This document shows, piece after piece, positions 42,549 to 54,830 of a stretch of 64,000 bases of DNA. A program made the translations under genes and the position numbers. This DNA comes from Amyloporia xantha (lineage: Eukaryota > Basidiomycota > Agaricomycetes > Polyporales > Adustoporiaceae), in NCBI GenBank assembly GCA_036971615.1, contig JAYKKR010000001.1:4030001-4094000 (forward strand), in the 5' to 3' direction. How positions within the stretch are numbered: the stretch's first letter is position 1; each line of letters begins with the position of its first letter. The notes under the pieces were generated by a model. It had not been told where the DNA came from, searched no databases, and worked only from the letters and a program-made list of their open reading frames with translations.

Positions 42549-43265
42549 CTGACAGATGTTCAGCTGGGGGTGATTGTTCCTTTAATGAGTATCAGACAAA
42601 GTTGCATGCTAATTCCAAACTACAGTAGATTGGGAGAACATGGTTTGACTAAGGACAATGTATTGGATAATGCAGGTTCATTTTTGTCAATAATTGGACC
42701 AGTCTCTATACATACAAAACTGTCTGGTAATAGAAAGGATTATAGGAGCAATTTATAGCCAACTGAAGTGATCTCAGAGCACATATTATGATCAAAAACA
42801 TCCCAGAGTATGTCAGAGCAACTGAAGAGACTCTGAAGCAGCCAGAGACAGTCTGAGAGTCTCTGGGTATATCTCCAAGTCTGAGAGCATCTCAGACCAT
42901 TTTGGAGAAAAAGTGTTCTTACTGATGCTGTTGTCTCACAAGTGTAATGAAACTGCTTGTCTCTCAGTCAGTACACAACTTCACCATGTGGAAGCTGGAA
43001 ATGGGAAAATAGCAGTGGAGCTTCAAGTGGATCAATTTTTTGGTTTCAGAGTGGTCACAAGACAAAAAAGCTGTCAGTGAGATTGCCACACCCTACCTTA
43101 TTCTCATAGCGGAAATTCATATTGAGAAACATCTTTTTTGAATTAGGATGCAGTGAGCATCCAGCTAACACTCAAACAATTTGCTTATGGATTCATCACC
43201 ACTGTCTCAATACCTATAGGATTAAAATAAAAGATGAGCAGATGACTGACATCTTGTTTATGGCA
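42549..43265. repeat. Repeat remnant with CTCAGAG boxes, edge of the accessory block
   Basis: Around 42,770-42,935 CTCAGAG-type boxes (TCTCAGAGC, TCTCAGACC, TCTGAGAG) precede GAGAAAAAGTGTTCTTACTGATGC, as at 1,895-2,050. The rest is AT-rich and non-coding. The next sequence, from 43,266, is a conserved host gene. Confidence 0.45.
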
Positions 43266-44165
43266 CTATAGCATGTCAAGGAAGGCATGTCTGACGTTTT
43301 TGATAAATGAATAGATGTCCCGGGTCTCATTGAGATCATCCAGAAGAATTGGAAGAGCTGGAAGAACAGGTGTCATAGTCGGAACTAGTACCAAGAACAC
43401 CATTAGTCCATGAGAAATCACAGAGATGTGTTGGAAGACGAACTCTTGTACCATCGACTCGAGACGTCAATAACCAGGCTGAAGTCACGGCCCGAGTCGC
43501 TGGGTTCCAAATGGGGAAAGCGGACGAGAATCTTGTCTTTGTCGATGCCTTCGATGGTACATTTCAGTCGGTTCTCGAGTTCAGTGAGTTCTGGCACTAC
43601 ACCCGCAGCATGTGACTCGAGTAATGTATGTTCTCTGTGCTTTTCTGGATGGAAGCATCAATTCGCGATGTCGAAGAAACGTTGAATTGAACGTCAGACC
43701 TCGGTACAGATTGGCGGTAACTAGTCGTCGTTGCTCTACCTCCCTATCCAATGACGCACATTTCTCCTTGATGGCTGCGAGCTGTCGTCGAAATGAGGCT
43801 ACGGAAGATTCAGCTTCTCTCTTCTCATCCTGTTCGCCATCGAGAACTGTACGCGATATTAGTGAGAATAGGGTGGCGGCAGGATGCCTGAAGCTACCTT
43901 TGATCAACTCTATCTCCTTTACTTTGCACTGATTCGTTTCCACCTCAATCTGCTGGATCTTTTCCGATAACTTCTTCCTCGACGAGACATACACATTCTT
44001 GCGATTTGTGATCTCGGTGTGTGCGCGTTGTGTGTAACTTGAGACCGCCTTCAAGAAGTTACGAGTAGAGACCTCATATGCTTCAAGCCTGAGATCGACT
44101 TGTGGATTTTGAGACAGTAAGACAGTAGCAAGATCTAGCTTGGGAACACGAGATACTTTCGCCAT
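43266..44165 (-). CDS. SPC25: Kinetochore protein Spc25 (Ndc80 complex)
   Basis: The ATG at 44,165 opens MAKVSRVPKLDLATVLL. A long coiled coil follows, interrupted by introns with GTAGCT...TACAG and GTCTGA...TCGAG borders. The C-terminal exon has the Spc25 globular-domain pattern: LKCTIEGIDKDKILVRFPHL followed by SLVIDVSSRWYK. A last intron leads to LPILLDDLNETRDIYSFIKN and a stop at 43,266. Spc25 pairs with Spc24 to anchor the Ndc80 complex to the inner kinetochore. It is divergent from the mitotic kinase gene, with 146 bp between the starts. No frame damage. The small variant VRHAFLDML end fits the family. Confidence 0.85.
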
Positions 44166-44311
44166 CCAGTAGTGGTTTAACGGCAAGCTGCAACACAGAC
44201 GACTCAACAGTCCTGACCTGCGCACGTGACTGTTGGTCGCGCGCGCGCGTGGATTCGTTGGTCGGAGGTCCTGCACTTAGCATTGTCATCCATACGCACA
44301 ACACAACGTCT
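44166..44311. promoter_or_regulatory. Bidirectional promoter SPC25/DBF2
   Basis: Only 146 bp separate the two ATGs of divergent genes that both act in mitosis, so their promoters must overlap. The interval is GC-rich and contains GCGCACGTGA (CACGTG-like E-box) at about 44,220 and GCGCGCGCG at about 44,237. No TATA box is seen. Co-regulation is inferred from the arrangement. Confidence 0.5.
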
Positions 44312-46367
44312 ATGGCGGCCCCTCCTTCGCGTAAAGAGAACCAGTATGCGGGATATCCTGACATTCATATGAACACAGCGAAGGGGATGACGCTGGGAGT
44401 ACCCGACATTCACATGGCTACGGCGAAGGGGCTAACCCTGGACCACGATATCAGGATGGAGACTGCACGGCCGGGTACGACCATTCGACAACCTGGATTT
44501 CAGATCTGGGAGAAGGAACTCTTAGAAAGCTCTGAAGTCAAGCGGAAAGCGACTGTGGCCCAACTCTGTAAGTTCTCCACCTGGGCAGGTTGAGCAGTTC
44601 AGGGACACCCATGATATCTTCCATCTAATCGTCAAGAAAGAGACTAGCGTTGCTCTCTATATTTCCTAATCTCACACCGCGTCTGTTCTCGTTGAGAAAC
44701 TATTTCCGATCTTGCTGTATTCCTCGTATCTCACTAAGGTTCTTCCACCGATTGTTTTCAGACTTTCTTGATTATTACTTCCAGTTGCTTGGGTATCTGT
44801 CAGCACGTAAAGACCGCCGGACCAAATTCGATGCCGATACAGGGGCCCGAAATCTCTCTTCTGCGGATTTTACCCGAGAGTACAAGTCATATTGCGGTCG
44901 AGAGCGCGTTGTTTTGAGAAAACGCCGAACCAAGCTTAAAGTGGATCAGTTCCATATCATCGCACAGGTTGGACAAGGAGGATATGGAGAGGTCTTCTTG
45001 GCGAGAAAGCAGGAGACCGGGGAGGTTTGTGCCTTGAAGAAAATGCGAAAGCGAACATTATTTAAGATGGACGAGGTAAATATGTCGGATGGTTATTCGT
45101 AATGCTTTCCCTAACTCTACTGTATCAGGTCCGGCATGTTCTTGTCGAACGCGATATCTTAACTGCGACGAAAACTCCCTGGCTTGTGCGCCTTCTGTAT
45201 GCTTTTCAAGATCCTTCATTCGTCTATCTTGCTATGGAATATGTTCCTGGAGGCGACTTCAGAACATTACTCAACAATTCGGGCGTCTTGAAAGAGGAAC
45301 ATGCAAAGTTTTACATCAGTGAAATGTTTGCGGCGGTGAATGAGTTGCACAAGCTAGGGTATATTCATCGAGACCTTAAACCAGAGGTGAGTGCGCATCT
45401 ACTGCTAAGCAACGTGTATATATATGACTTAAGCGACACGCAGAATTTCCTGGTAGATAGCACTGGTCATGTCAAACTCACAGACTTTGGCCTGGCGACT
45501 GGAGCGCTCAATCCTCAACGGATTGAATCTCTCAAAGTTAAGGTAAATACGGACAGAGTGTATTTACCTCTAGTAGTGACTGGACATTCCGACAGCTCGA
45601 TAAAGTGAAAGACAACCAAATAATTCATAGGTCCACTCTGGAACGACGGTCAATTTATCGATCCATTCGAAATCAAGATCCGCGATATGCCGATTCCATC
45701 GTTGGATCACCAGATTACATGGCCCCAGAGGTACTCCGGGGCAAACCCTACACATTTTCCGTTGATTACTGGTCACTGGGCTGCATATTATTCGAATTTC
45801 TCGCTGGCTTCCCGCCCTTCAGTGGTAGCACGCCCGAGGAAACATGGACAAATCTGAAGAATTGGACCAAAGTCCTGCGTCGGCCTGAATACGACAAACC
45901 GGAGGATCTCATCTTTAATCTCACCGATACCGCCTGGGATGCTGTAACACGGTCAGTATCTTCATGACATGATATTTAAAGCGTCTCTAACAGACAGTAC
46001 GATGATAAGGCTCATAGCCCATGCAAGCATTCGATACGCCACTTTGACACAGGTGTCCAGTCACGCATTCTTCACCTCTGTCAAATGGGACAATCTTCGC
46101 GCGGTCAGAGCACCCTTCGTCCCTGCCCTCGACTCAGAAATAGATACCGGCTATTACGATGACTTCACATCCGCAGAGGATATGGCCAAATACGCTGAAG
46201 TCAGAGAGAAGCAGAAGAACGTCGACCGTGTCAAAGAAAAGGAAGAGCCGATCGCACGAGGTGTCTGGGTCGGATTTACGTTCGGGAAGAATGGACCAAA
46301 CGTTAAGGCCTTCGGTGGGATGGGCGGAGGGTTGGACGAGCACGATGCCCTTGCCACCATTTTCTAG
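44312..46367 (+). CDS. DBF2: NDR-family mitotic-exit kinase Dbf2/Sid2
   Basis: Six exons, 44,312-44,567; 44,762-45,075; 45,129-45,386; 45,444-45,542; 45,596-45,951; 46,010-46,367, phase-checked to 546 residues. The N-terminal region is followed by an NDR-type regulatory block ([29 protein letters not shown]). The kinase has the Gly loop GQGGYGEV, Lys in CALKKM, HRDLKPE, DFG in LTDFGLATG, the Dbf2/Sid2 insert ([17 protein letters not shown]), the activation-loop [10 protein letters not shown] and [13 protein letters not shown]. The AGC tail runs through [17 protein letters not shown]. In yeasts this kinase, with Mob1, triggers mitotic exit and septation (MEN/SIN). The DP-x-x-R motif of AGC kinases reads AHASIR here. 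Confidence 0.93.
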
Positions 46368-46680
46368 CTCATGCGGATCCAGTATGTATTCTTGTCGACC
46401 TGATACTCTCATGAAGCTTGTGAGAAATAGATTACTCGGACAAAGTGTATATATATTCGTGTACAGTTGTACAGCGTATGGAATCTGAGTTGGTATTGCT
46501 ACTCAGACCATCTATGTGGAACAAGAACTCGAGGCATGACGCCGCGAAGGGCTGTGTGCTCTTGGCAGGAACAGAAAAAGGTGTTTAACAGCAGTCGATC
46601 ATGCGGCATTTGTCTTTTCAGCCTGCACAGGCCCACTCGGAGACTCCATATTAGCACTAGAGAAATGTCAGCTCGATTCA
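46368..46680. other. Intergenic, convergent 3' ends
   Basis: Lies between the convergent DBF2-type and UNC93-like genes. It probably holds both 3' UTRs; TGTATATATATTCG at about 46,446 is a possible efficiency/polyadenylation element. No open frame is convincing. Confidence 0.4.
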
Positions 46681-48634
46681 TTATGTCAACGACAAGACGT
46701 ACAGAATGTCATCAATCTCATCGGAAGCCTCAGTATGATCCTTCACACGCATGTAGATCATTGGAAGAGCAAAGATGAGACCACCGACGAGAAGAGCCCA
46801 CGTGGAGATGAAGATGTTCATGTACCTGCCATAGCGAAAAAGGCATCACTTGAACGAACATAAGGGAGACTTGTGTGGGACTACGCACGGCAGGTTGACA
46901 GCATCCGCACGCCACACGCCGGCAGCACCGGCTGACTGGAGTGACTTGTCTGTGGACATGATCGGCTTGAGAGAAGGATCAAAATCTGCGACATAACTTA
47001 CAGAAGCCGGTCAAATTGGCAAGTTTAGCGGGGTCGTTGGACATGGCACCCATGATCCAGTAAGCTGTGGTCTGCCACATCGCGTCGAGCATCCCGCAGA
47101 GAATGTACAGCCAGATCCTGCCGACATACGGCTTGTCGTAGATGTCAATCTTGTCCCCGTCATCGGTCATATTTGCGACCGTCGCGCGGGTATAATGCCT
47201 GCCGATGTGCGAGCGATGAGAAAGTGAGATACACAGAACAAGCATGAAGTCACTTTTGGTAGAAGTAAGCCCATATGTGGACGACGAAGACCATGAGGAA
47301 CAAGGACACCCATCCAGCGAATGCACGGAAGCGACGAGTGAGGCCTTTCTGGTCGAGCAAGAAGCCAATGCTGACTGAGCCCTAAGATCTGAGCTAGCCA
47401 GTACACCAGGTTGTTGAGGGCCCGTGCACGAATAGTGAACAGTGCGGCATTGTAGTCATTGAACTCTAAACATTGTGTGAGAGGCCGACCACAATCACAC
47501 CAGACTACCGTCAGACTCACGCCAGGTGTAGAACCAGTTGCTAGCAAAAAACATCGGAAAGAGAAGCACAACGGTGGGGTCTGTGCGAAGAGTAATCCAG
47601 AGGCCATAAAACTCAGTCTTCCAAGACGGATGGCGGAGCGTCATCACTCTGCTGCCATCTGCACGGACCATCCTCTTCGGATCAGCCATCAACATCGGGA
47701 TCAGAACCCCGATACCAGTGAGGACGAGGAAACCAATCTGACGAGGATTTAGGGCTTTCGACCCCTCACACGATATGCAAGGTCACTCACATATGTACCG
47801 TTACCAACTAATTGATACAACAATGATGAGCAGAGCGCACGCGAATATTGATGGTCAATACATACCGGAGTTAGACTACGTTACATCAGTTGGTCAATAA
47901 ATCAAGCACCCAAGAGCCGTTCGGGACTCACAGTAGAGTGGAAATTCTGCCCGAGAGAAACGGAGGCACCGACCACACCTCCAAGGTTGAAGATGGACCA
48001 GAAGATACCAATGAAGATTCCCTTCTGACTCTCGACAGGATACGCCAACATGAGCGACCCCTGCGCGGTCCAGAGCAATCCTGCACAGATGCCGAGAATG
48101 GCGCCCGCTGCAATCACAAACCCGCCGGCATTGGGGTGAATATTGACAGCCCTGGGGAGCAGTTGTTGAGAGCGCGGAAATGTAGCGATTTTGGACGAGG
48201 ACTCACAGGTAAGAGCCGATGTACAGAGCGTAACCACTACTTCCAAGCAGAAGGGTCAATCGAGGACCGAGAACGTTGTTTATCGAGCTGCAGACGTGAC
48301 GGTTTGAGAAAATGGGAGGGAAACCTGATCATCGGTCTACTCACCCAGCGAAGAAGGCTGTAAACGCAAAAGTGGCGTAGAGTGCGACATTGGCATTTGC
48401 GCTGGTATTGGTGCTCACTTGACCACCTCCGCCAAGACCATTGAGAGCGTTGAACAAGCCGGGTCCCATGAAGCAGACGAAACCAAGCATGAAACATTGA
48501 ACGATAGGGTTATAGTACAGCGCCTTGAGGCCAGTGTGTCGTCCGACGACCGCTGCTGGGGCAGCAGGAGACTCGACGTCAATGCCGCTCCCACTGGCAT
48601 TGTCCTTGTCGATGGAATAGTCGGACAGCGACAT
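46681..48634 (-). CDS. UNC93-like major facilitator superfamily membrane protein
   Basis: Start ATG at 48,634 (MSLSDYSIDKDN), stop at 46,681. Several minus-strand exons encode about ten hydrophobic segments, among them CFMLGFVCFMGPGLFNALNG, VALYATFAFTAFFAG, AGAILGICAGLLWTAQGSLM, IFIGIFWSIFNLGGVVGAS and LLFPMFFASNWFYTW. The last exons give WLYILCGMLDAMWQTTAYW and a C-terminal MNIFISTWALLVGGLIFALP. The GLLWTAQGSLMLAYP and GIFIGIFWSIFNLG signatures are those of fungal UNC93/DUF895 proteins. It acts at a cell membrane; substrates of fungal members are not settled. No signs of damage were found. Confidence 0.85.
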
Positions 48635-49639
48635 GCCGTGCTGGGAGCGAAGGACGGATAACGCAAGCAGAGAGGAAGACACGCAGTGAGCAGGAGGGGC
48701 AGCAGTAAAATATATATGATATCTCTTACCTGGGGCCGCGGGGCTACTTATCAGCTGGGCGAACACGGGCCATATGGCCATCACATATCAAATCTTAGTG
48801 GAGGAACCTATCATATACCTTCCGTCCAAAAGCCTCCGAGCGTTCTCCGGTCGACCTCGCGCTCATCGAGAGAGCTGGCTGCTGCTGCTTGTCTAAATAA
48901 CAGTCGAAAGCACTGGAACTTGGCGTGTCTGGGTGGAACATGGATGGAATCTGGTGTGGTGGTGCGGATAGCCGTCGAGTCGTGGCTCGTGTCGTGGTCC
49001 GGACCTGCGACCTACGAGAGCCTTAGAACCGAACGAGGGTCGCTCTGAGTGTTTGTCGACGGCGAATACTCAGAAATCAGCGGCGAGGCACCGATCTAGA
49101 CGTTTACTCAATCCTGACAACAGGGTAAATATTCACGCCCAACGGAACGGAGCACTAGTACTGTTAATGTCGGGATGCGCGCATGTTCGTGATAAACCAA
49201 CCTCCATATGCACTCTTTATTACACCTGCAACAGCAGGTGTGTTTTGACCACGCCCAGCTGGAGAATCCCGTGAATAATCCGGCACCGACGAGAGACTCG
49301 TCCATGCGGCGGCCCAATGACCTACATAATTCGCCCCGCCTGATAAAGCGCGAGCGCTGTGTGTCGCCACCATCACCAGCAATCTTCTCCATGGCGATGA
49401 CATTTCTCACTTCGCACACGCACATCGGTCGTTCGTCAAATTCATAAAATTCGTCACGGAGATTCACATACACCATTGCAACCACTGAATGTCAATCAGT
49501 ACACATCGAACAACTTCATAACATCCAGCATCTCGAATGCAGTACCGAATCAAAATTCAGGCAGCGAGAAAATATTACGGACAACTATCTATAGAGAAGT
49601 TGAAGGAGGAATCGCATGCAACTGGCATCGTGTATCCAA
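48635..49639. other. Intergenic, about 1 kb without a gene
   Basis: Between the 5' end of the UNC93-like gene and the 3' end of YOP1. Open frames are short, overlap on both strands and carry no motif. ATATATATGATATCT at about 48,711 could be part of the UNC93-like promoter. The remainder shows nothing that I can name. Confidence 0.4.
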
Positions 49640-50308
49640 TTACTCTGTCGTCACGGTCTCGGATGAAGATGTGGTCGAGGAACCAGTCTTCTGGTGAAGA
49701 TTCACGAACACGGGCTTCACAATGGTGCCATACAAAGATTGTGCGCCCTAAAAGCATAACCGGGTCAGCATGGAAAACAATCGGACAGGCCCAATGACGT
49801 ACACGGAACGCGGGGAGCTGGAGCCAGAGAATGAAAAGGCTCTTGAAGGCAAAGTACCACGGGAAGTAGTAGAGAACGACGCGGAGAGCAAAGCTCTCCA
49901 AGAAGTTGAAGAAACCGAAGACGACCCAGTACGTCAACCACTGAACATCATCTTGGTGCCCAGGAGACTCGAGTGCCTTGACGGAGAGATACGCGGGCAT
50001 GGCCCACCCGATGACATTGGAGACAGGTGCGGCGGAGGCGTTGATAGAGTGGAATACGGCGAGAACCAAGACGGCACCGATAAAGGCATAGCTCTTGGGG
50101 ACCTGAGTCCGCTGTTCAAAGGTGTTGAAGATGGAGTATTTTGAGAGCTGTAGGTCGTGTGATAGAGAGAATGAAACAGTGAGAGATTGCGACGAAGAGG
50201 AAGCAGAACACAGCGTACCTCCTTGTCGAGCTGCTGGATGTAGTAGGTAGCCTTGTTCTGGGCCTGCACGACAGCGGGATGTTGCTGGAGCTTTTGCGTG
50301 GCAGACAT
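49640..50308 (-). CDS. YOP1: ER-shaping protein Yop1 (REEP/DP1/HVA22 family)
   Basis: Exons complement(49,640-49,747; 49,803-50,147; 50,219-50,308) are phase-checked to 180 residues. The N-terminus MSATQKLQQHPAVV leads to the family signature YYIQQLDKELSKY. Then come paired hydrophobic hairpins (SYAFIGAVLVLAVF; VIGWAMPAYLSVKAL), the diagnostic DDVQWLTYWVVFGFFNFLES, YYFPWYFAFKSLFILWLQLP, and a tail GAQSLYGTIVKPVF ending in a Ser/Thr-rich stretch. Yop1 bends the ER membrane into tubules with reticulons. Divergent from the OST5-type gene. Confidence 0.92.
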
Positions 50309-50593
50309 CTGGTGACGTGCACGATGCAACGGGCAGCAACGACGCGACGACGCGAGAAATGAGCAGAAAGTCAGTAGAGAAAGAAAACGACGTACGTTGA
50401 GTGATTGAATGTGTAGCTACAGGCAACTATGAAGTGGAAGTGGTGGTGGTGGTGGAAGCTGAAGAAAGAGAGTCGGGGAGAGTTGGGGTTGTATGGGCTT
50501 TGATGACGCGTGTTTGCCTGCCACGTACGTCAACGCGCCCTGCAGCCCCTCGTCCGCAGCCACCAGCTCCAGGCCAGCTCTCCCCTTACAGCC

Positions 50594-50952
50594 ATGCCCG
50601 ACTACCAAGCCATCCACGTATGTCTTTCTTCCGTCTGTTCGCCCCCTTCAACCACTGAACAACATCACAGGCACTGCACCGCACCCTCCCTTCATTCTCT
50701 CCTTACATCCCTGTCGGCTTGCTTCCTTACATCGCGTTCTTCCTTCTCGCAGCGACCTTTGTGCTCGCGTTCTACTTCTCAACGTGCGTCGTCATTTGCC
50801 GCGTTCTACGCTTCATTCATAATATAACGCTACTCTACAGGCTCCCGAACGACAAACTCCCTGTCCGTGAAGCCGCAGTCGCATCCCTCGCCAGCGTCCT
50901 CGGCGGTTTCGGCGTCGTCGCTCTCTTCTGTACCGCCGGCGTGTATGTCTAG
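50594..50952 (+). CDS. OST5: Oligosaccharyltransferase subunit, Ost5/TMEM258 family
   Basis: Three exons (50,594-50,617; 50,671-50,783; 50,841-50,952) give 82 residues. MPDYQAIH is followed by two membrane segments, VGLLPYIAFFLLAATFVLAF and VASLASVLGGFGVVALFC, with the family-typical FYFSTLPN...PVREAAVASL link and a GVYV C-terminus. Ost5 is a small structural subunit of the oligosaccharyltransferase that N-glycosylates proteins in the ER. The start codon belongs to a 24-bp first exon, which is easy to miss. Confidence 0.85.
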
Positions 50953-51014
50953 GCGCAATGCTAGCTTGATCGGGCATTCTCCGGGCCGCACGCAGATCCA
51001 TGCGGGCTCCATGT

Positions 51015-51667
51015 TCAGTTATTGACGCGCCAGCCATGTTTGCATTTGACGCACTGTCCGTCGCAAGATCCGTGAGACAGACGCCTCCCAGACTGCCGAG
51101 GATACGTACAGTGTAGAAAATGGTAGATCCCTCATCTGCGCTCCTCAGCTGTATTTACTGCTGTCAAAAGGCTACTTCCATTGGAAATTAAATTCCTTCT
51201 CACCTGTGCTTCTTGCGAATACGCCTCCATGTGGCCGCATTCCGGACATTTTTCGGTTATCTGGGGACCGCACTCTCTTAGTTGGGACGCGTTCACTCCG
51301 AGTAGTGGCTCGTACCTTGAGCAGGGCTTCGTTGGCCTCGTGAACCTTCGTCTGTGTCTTACCTTTCTGCCTAAGTGGTGAAGGAAATGCGTCTGGATGT
51401 GATCGTGTTATGATTTCTATGTTTTCGTAAGCTGCAGTGAATTCAATTCGACGAGATGAACGCCTGGTATGTGTGCACTCACAGCTGGCGGGCTCCTTGT
51501 GTCCGCATTGTTCACAGGGTACTTCAAAATCACCATCCTGTGGTAGATTGAGCAGAGTCGCGCAGTCCGGACAGAACAACAGTGAACCTGAATGCTCGAG
51601 GGATCAGTGCGAGTCCTTAGTGCACCGTCGCTTGTATATCACCTATTTTGTTGGCAAGCTTGGGCAT
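51015..51667 (-). CDS. RPA12: RNA polymerase I subunit Rpa12 (A12.2)
   Basis: Six small exons, complement(51,015-51,053; 51,110-51,148; 51,204-51,260; 51,316-51,431; 51,483-51,587; 51,643-51,667), phase-check to 126 residues. The N-terminal zinc ribbon is LFCPDCATLLNLP with CEQCGH. A linker includes TRSHPDAFPSPLRQKGK, and the C-terminal TFIIS-like ribbon is CPECGH ... LRSADEGSTIFYT, then CVKC. The acidic hairpin Asp-Glu (ADEG) needed for transcript cleavage is present. It supports RNA cleavage and termination by Pol I in the nucleolus. Its 3' end lies only 62 bp beyond the OST5-type stop (convergent). Confidence 0.94.
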
Positions 51668-51957
51668 ATCAGCGCTGGTCGTGGTGACTGCCTACAGTCG
51701 AGTAAGTAGAGTGTTTGCGACGATGTCGTGGTGTGTACACGCGTGGTGTCCGAGGAATGCCTAGCCCGGTGATTGCGACCTGGGGATCGACGATTTTTCT
51801 ACGCGTGCATGTGATCGCAAATGTTCTCAGATCGATTCCAAGATGGCCAATTAGCATATAGTCACTCCTTCTTCCATTGCCATAGCGAGCTGCCCAAGTT
51901 GCCCTCAGTCGTACAAACCTATTCGCAAGATATTTCTGTGCCACTTCCTCCGTCAAC

Positions 51958-54672
51958 ATGTCTCTCGATCAGGATATGTGCACGCAGGCAAACTACGGTG
52001 AAATCGCTTCAGAACATGTGGACTTCGACTGGTCCATCGATTTTGTCGAGAGCATCATATCGGGGTCGGTAACACACACCCTGAATGTCAAGACAGAGAA
52101 TGTGAAAGAAGTCGTGTGAGTGTCAGTGACCATACCCTGGCCGTATACGAGCCTAATGAATTCTCTCAGATTCGATACACTTGGCCTCAACATTGAGAAA
52201 GTGCTGGTCGAAGGCAAACCTACCAACTGTCGGCTGTCTTATTTTATCTCAAGTATAAAATATTTTAAATCGTGATGCCCCCTCCAGTATGACATCGGCC
52301 CTGCACATCCTGTCATGGGGTCTGCTCTACAAGTCAGCCTACCCTTCGTGCCTGCAGCAGGCTCGCAGATAAAAAGCACCATCTTCTACCGAACGACGAA
52401 GGACTGCATGGCCCTACAGTGGCTCGAGAAGGAGTGAGTCGCCCGATTCGACATTCCGAGTTTCTATTCAGTGCGATCGACGACACTGATTTCGACTCAG
52501 GCAGACGCAGGGCAAAACTTTCCCCTATCTGTTCAGTCAATGCCAGCCCATCTATGCGCGAAGTCTCGCGCCCTTGCAGGACTCACCCTCGGTCAAAATT
52601 GTGCGTTTGTCTGGCACAACACGGGAATACTTCTCACATGCGTGTGTAGACCTACGCGGCAAGGGTCTCTTCAGTTCTGCCTGTGCTCTTGTCTGCGATT
52701 CGTGTGTTCCCTCCTTCAGAAGGCCCTGCCCACGACGGGAAGGAAATCGGCAAAGATGTCGTGACGTATACTTACAAACAGGTTTGTTTGCATGTCTGGT
52801 GACATATATAGCTCGATCTCATCATTGCCTCTTTGCAAACCAACATTTACGCCCTCATGGATATCTATGATGCCACAAGCCTGTTCCGATCCCTTCATAC
52901 CTCATTGCTATAGCTGCGGGAAATGTACGCTACCGGGCTTGCCCTAAGGTCGAGGGCAAGTCATGGACCACCGGCGTGTGGGCTGAGCCAGAACTGATAG
53001 ACGCTGCATACTGGGAATTTTCCGACGCAATAAATAGGTTGGCTCATTTCACGAGTCGGCCGTTCAGCTTCTGACATCAGAATCGTCCTTAGGTTCTTGT
53101 CGACAGCGGAGACAATTTTGCCTCCCTACCGGTTCGGCGTTTACGACGTGGTGGTGCTACCCCCGTCCTTCCCATATGGAGGCATGGAAAATGCATGCCT
53201 CACATTTTTGACACCAAGTGAGTCCTGCCAGTGTAACTAGCGTAATAATTCCGCTTATGTCTCTGTCAATCGCAGCGCTTCTCGTCGGTGATCGTTCGTT
53301 GGTGCATTGCTCGCATTACTCGCATAATTATTATTAGTTTCTGACACTCTCATGTAGGTGGACGTGGTGGTACACGAAATATCGCATTCATGGTTTGGAA
53401 ACGGCGTGACGTACGTACATGCTTACTCCTCGCGTCCTGCCGTCCTTCAACGATCTCTTCCATTATCAGACAGGCGCATTCGTCGCATTTCTGGCTCAAT
53501 GAGGGCTGGACAACGTACACAGAGCGTCTCCTGCTCCAGCTCTTGCACTCTCCAAAAGAACGTGGTTTTAGTTACGTTATCGGGGCGAAGTCCTTGTATG
53601 ACGACCTCGAGCGCTACGAGAACCTCCCAAAATACCAACGCCTCGTCATCCCCTTCGAGAAGGGCGAAGATCCAGATGATGCCTACAGTCAAGTACCCTA
53701 TGAAAAGGGCTCAAATTTAGTCTTGCATCTAGGTAAGCCTGCAGCCTCTCGTGATTGTCATACTGCGGCTGAAGCAAGGCTGCATCGTAGAGAAAACTTT
53801 GGGAGGACTGGACGTCTTCCTCCCGTATGCGTATGACTACATATCAACATTCATGGGCAAGAGTATCAGTACTGACGAGTGGAAGTCGCATCTGTATGCA
53901 TACTTTGAGAAGAAAGGAGACCCGGACAAAATCAAGGCGTTGAATAGCATCGACTGGGATGTCGGTCCCTACGTTCCCTGTCTCACAGACATTCTCGAAG
54001 CTCACGAAATCTACTATCTCTAGGCTTGGCTATATGGTGAAGGGATCAAATTGCCAGCGAAGATGGAATACGATTACACGCTGGTAGAACAGGCCTACGC
54101 CCTGGCCGCTAAGTGGGATGCGTCGCGAACGACTCAAGACGTGTCGAAACTGCCATTCGCCGAGTCTGACCTAGATGGGTTTGAATCCAACCAGAAAGGT
54201 AAATATCCGCTATTATCCAATCTAACCGTGCTTTTCAATGAGACCTCGCAGTTGTCTTCCTGGAGCGTTTGCAATCATACCCCGCTCTACCTGACTCCCA
54301 TCTCACACTTCTGGGTCAATTATACCACTTCAACGACACCACAAATCCCGAAATTCGCCTGCGCTTTTATGAAGTTGTCTTCCTCGACCCCAGTTCTGCA
54401 GCGGCGAAGGCCTCAGCATCAACTGCAGTAAAATGGGTAGTCGGAGACGACGGTTCCGGCGTTGTGAAAGGCCGTATGAAATTCTGCAGGCCGGTGTTTC
54501 GGGATGTGAATAAAGTGGATCACGCACTCGCAGTAAAGGTCTTTACAGGAGCCAAGGACGAATTCCATCCCATAGCACGCCGGTTGATCGAGAAGGTTGT
54601 TATATATTTTCTTCACCTTTCTCTTACACGGCTTATTTACTCCTCAATCCTCAGGATCTCGGTTTGGCATAA
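51958..54672 (+). CDS. LAP2: M1 aminopeptidase / leukotriene A-4 hydrolase type
   Basis: ATG at 51,958, TAA at 54,670-54,672, about a dozen exons. The N-terminal domain holds [11 protein letters not shown] and [19 protein letters not shown]. The catalytic part has [16 protein letters not shown] (GxMEN), [13 protein letters not shown] (zinc site HExxH), and [15 protein letters not shown], supplying the second Glu. The C-terminal ARM-like helical domain includes [13 protein letters not shown] and ends KDLGLA. Members are cytosolic zinc aminopeptidases; the fungal enzymes also have epoxide hydrolase activity. The splice join near 52,229-52,290 (GKPTN to [13 protein letters not shown]) is not resolved and may be an alternative donor. 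All other joins read cleanly. Confidence 0.9.
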
Positions 54673-54830
54673 TTAAGAATGTTTACACAAAGCCACTAAG
54701 GCATACGGGGAGGATATACAGGCAGGAGAATGTGATGTCCTCTTGAATTACAAGCAGGAGTGTATAACGTCGTTGATTAACTAGGTAAGTAGTCTAAGCG
54801 ACCCTAATTACCGAAGGCACCCCACGTCGC
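54673..54830. other. Short convergent intergenic spacer
   Basis: 158 bp between the aminopeptidase stop and the AGE2-type stop, holding both 3' ends. No further gene fits. Confidence 0.4.
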
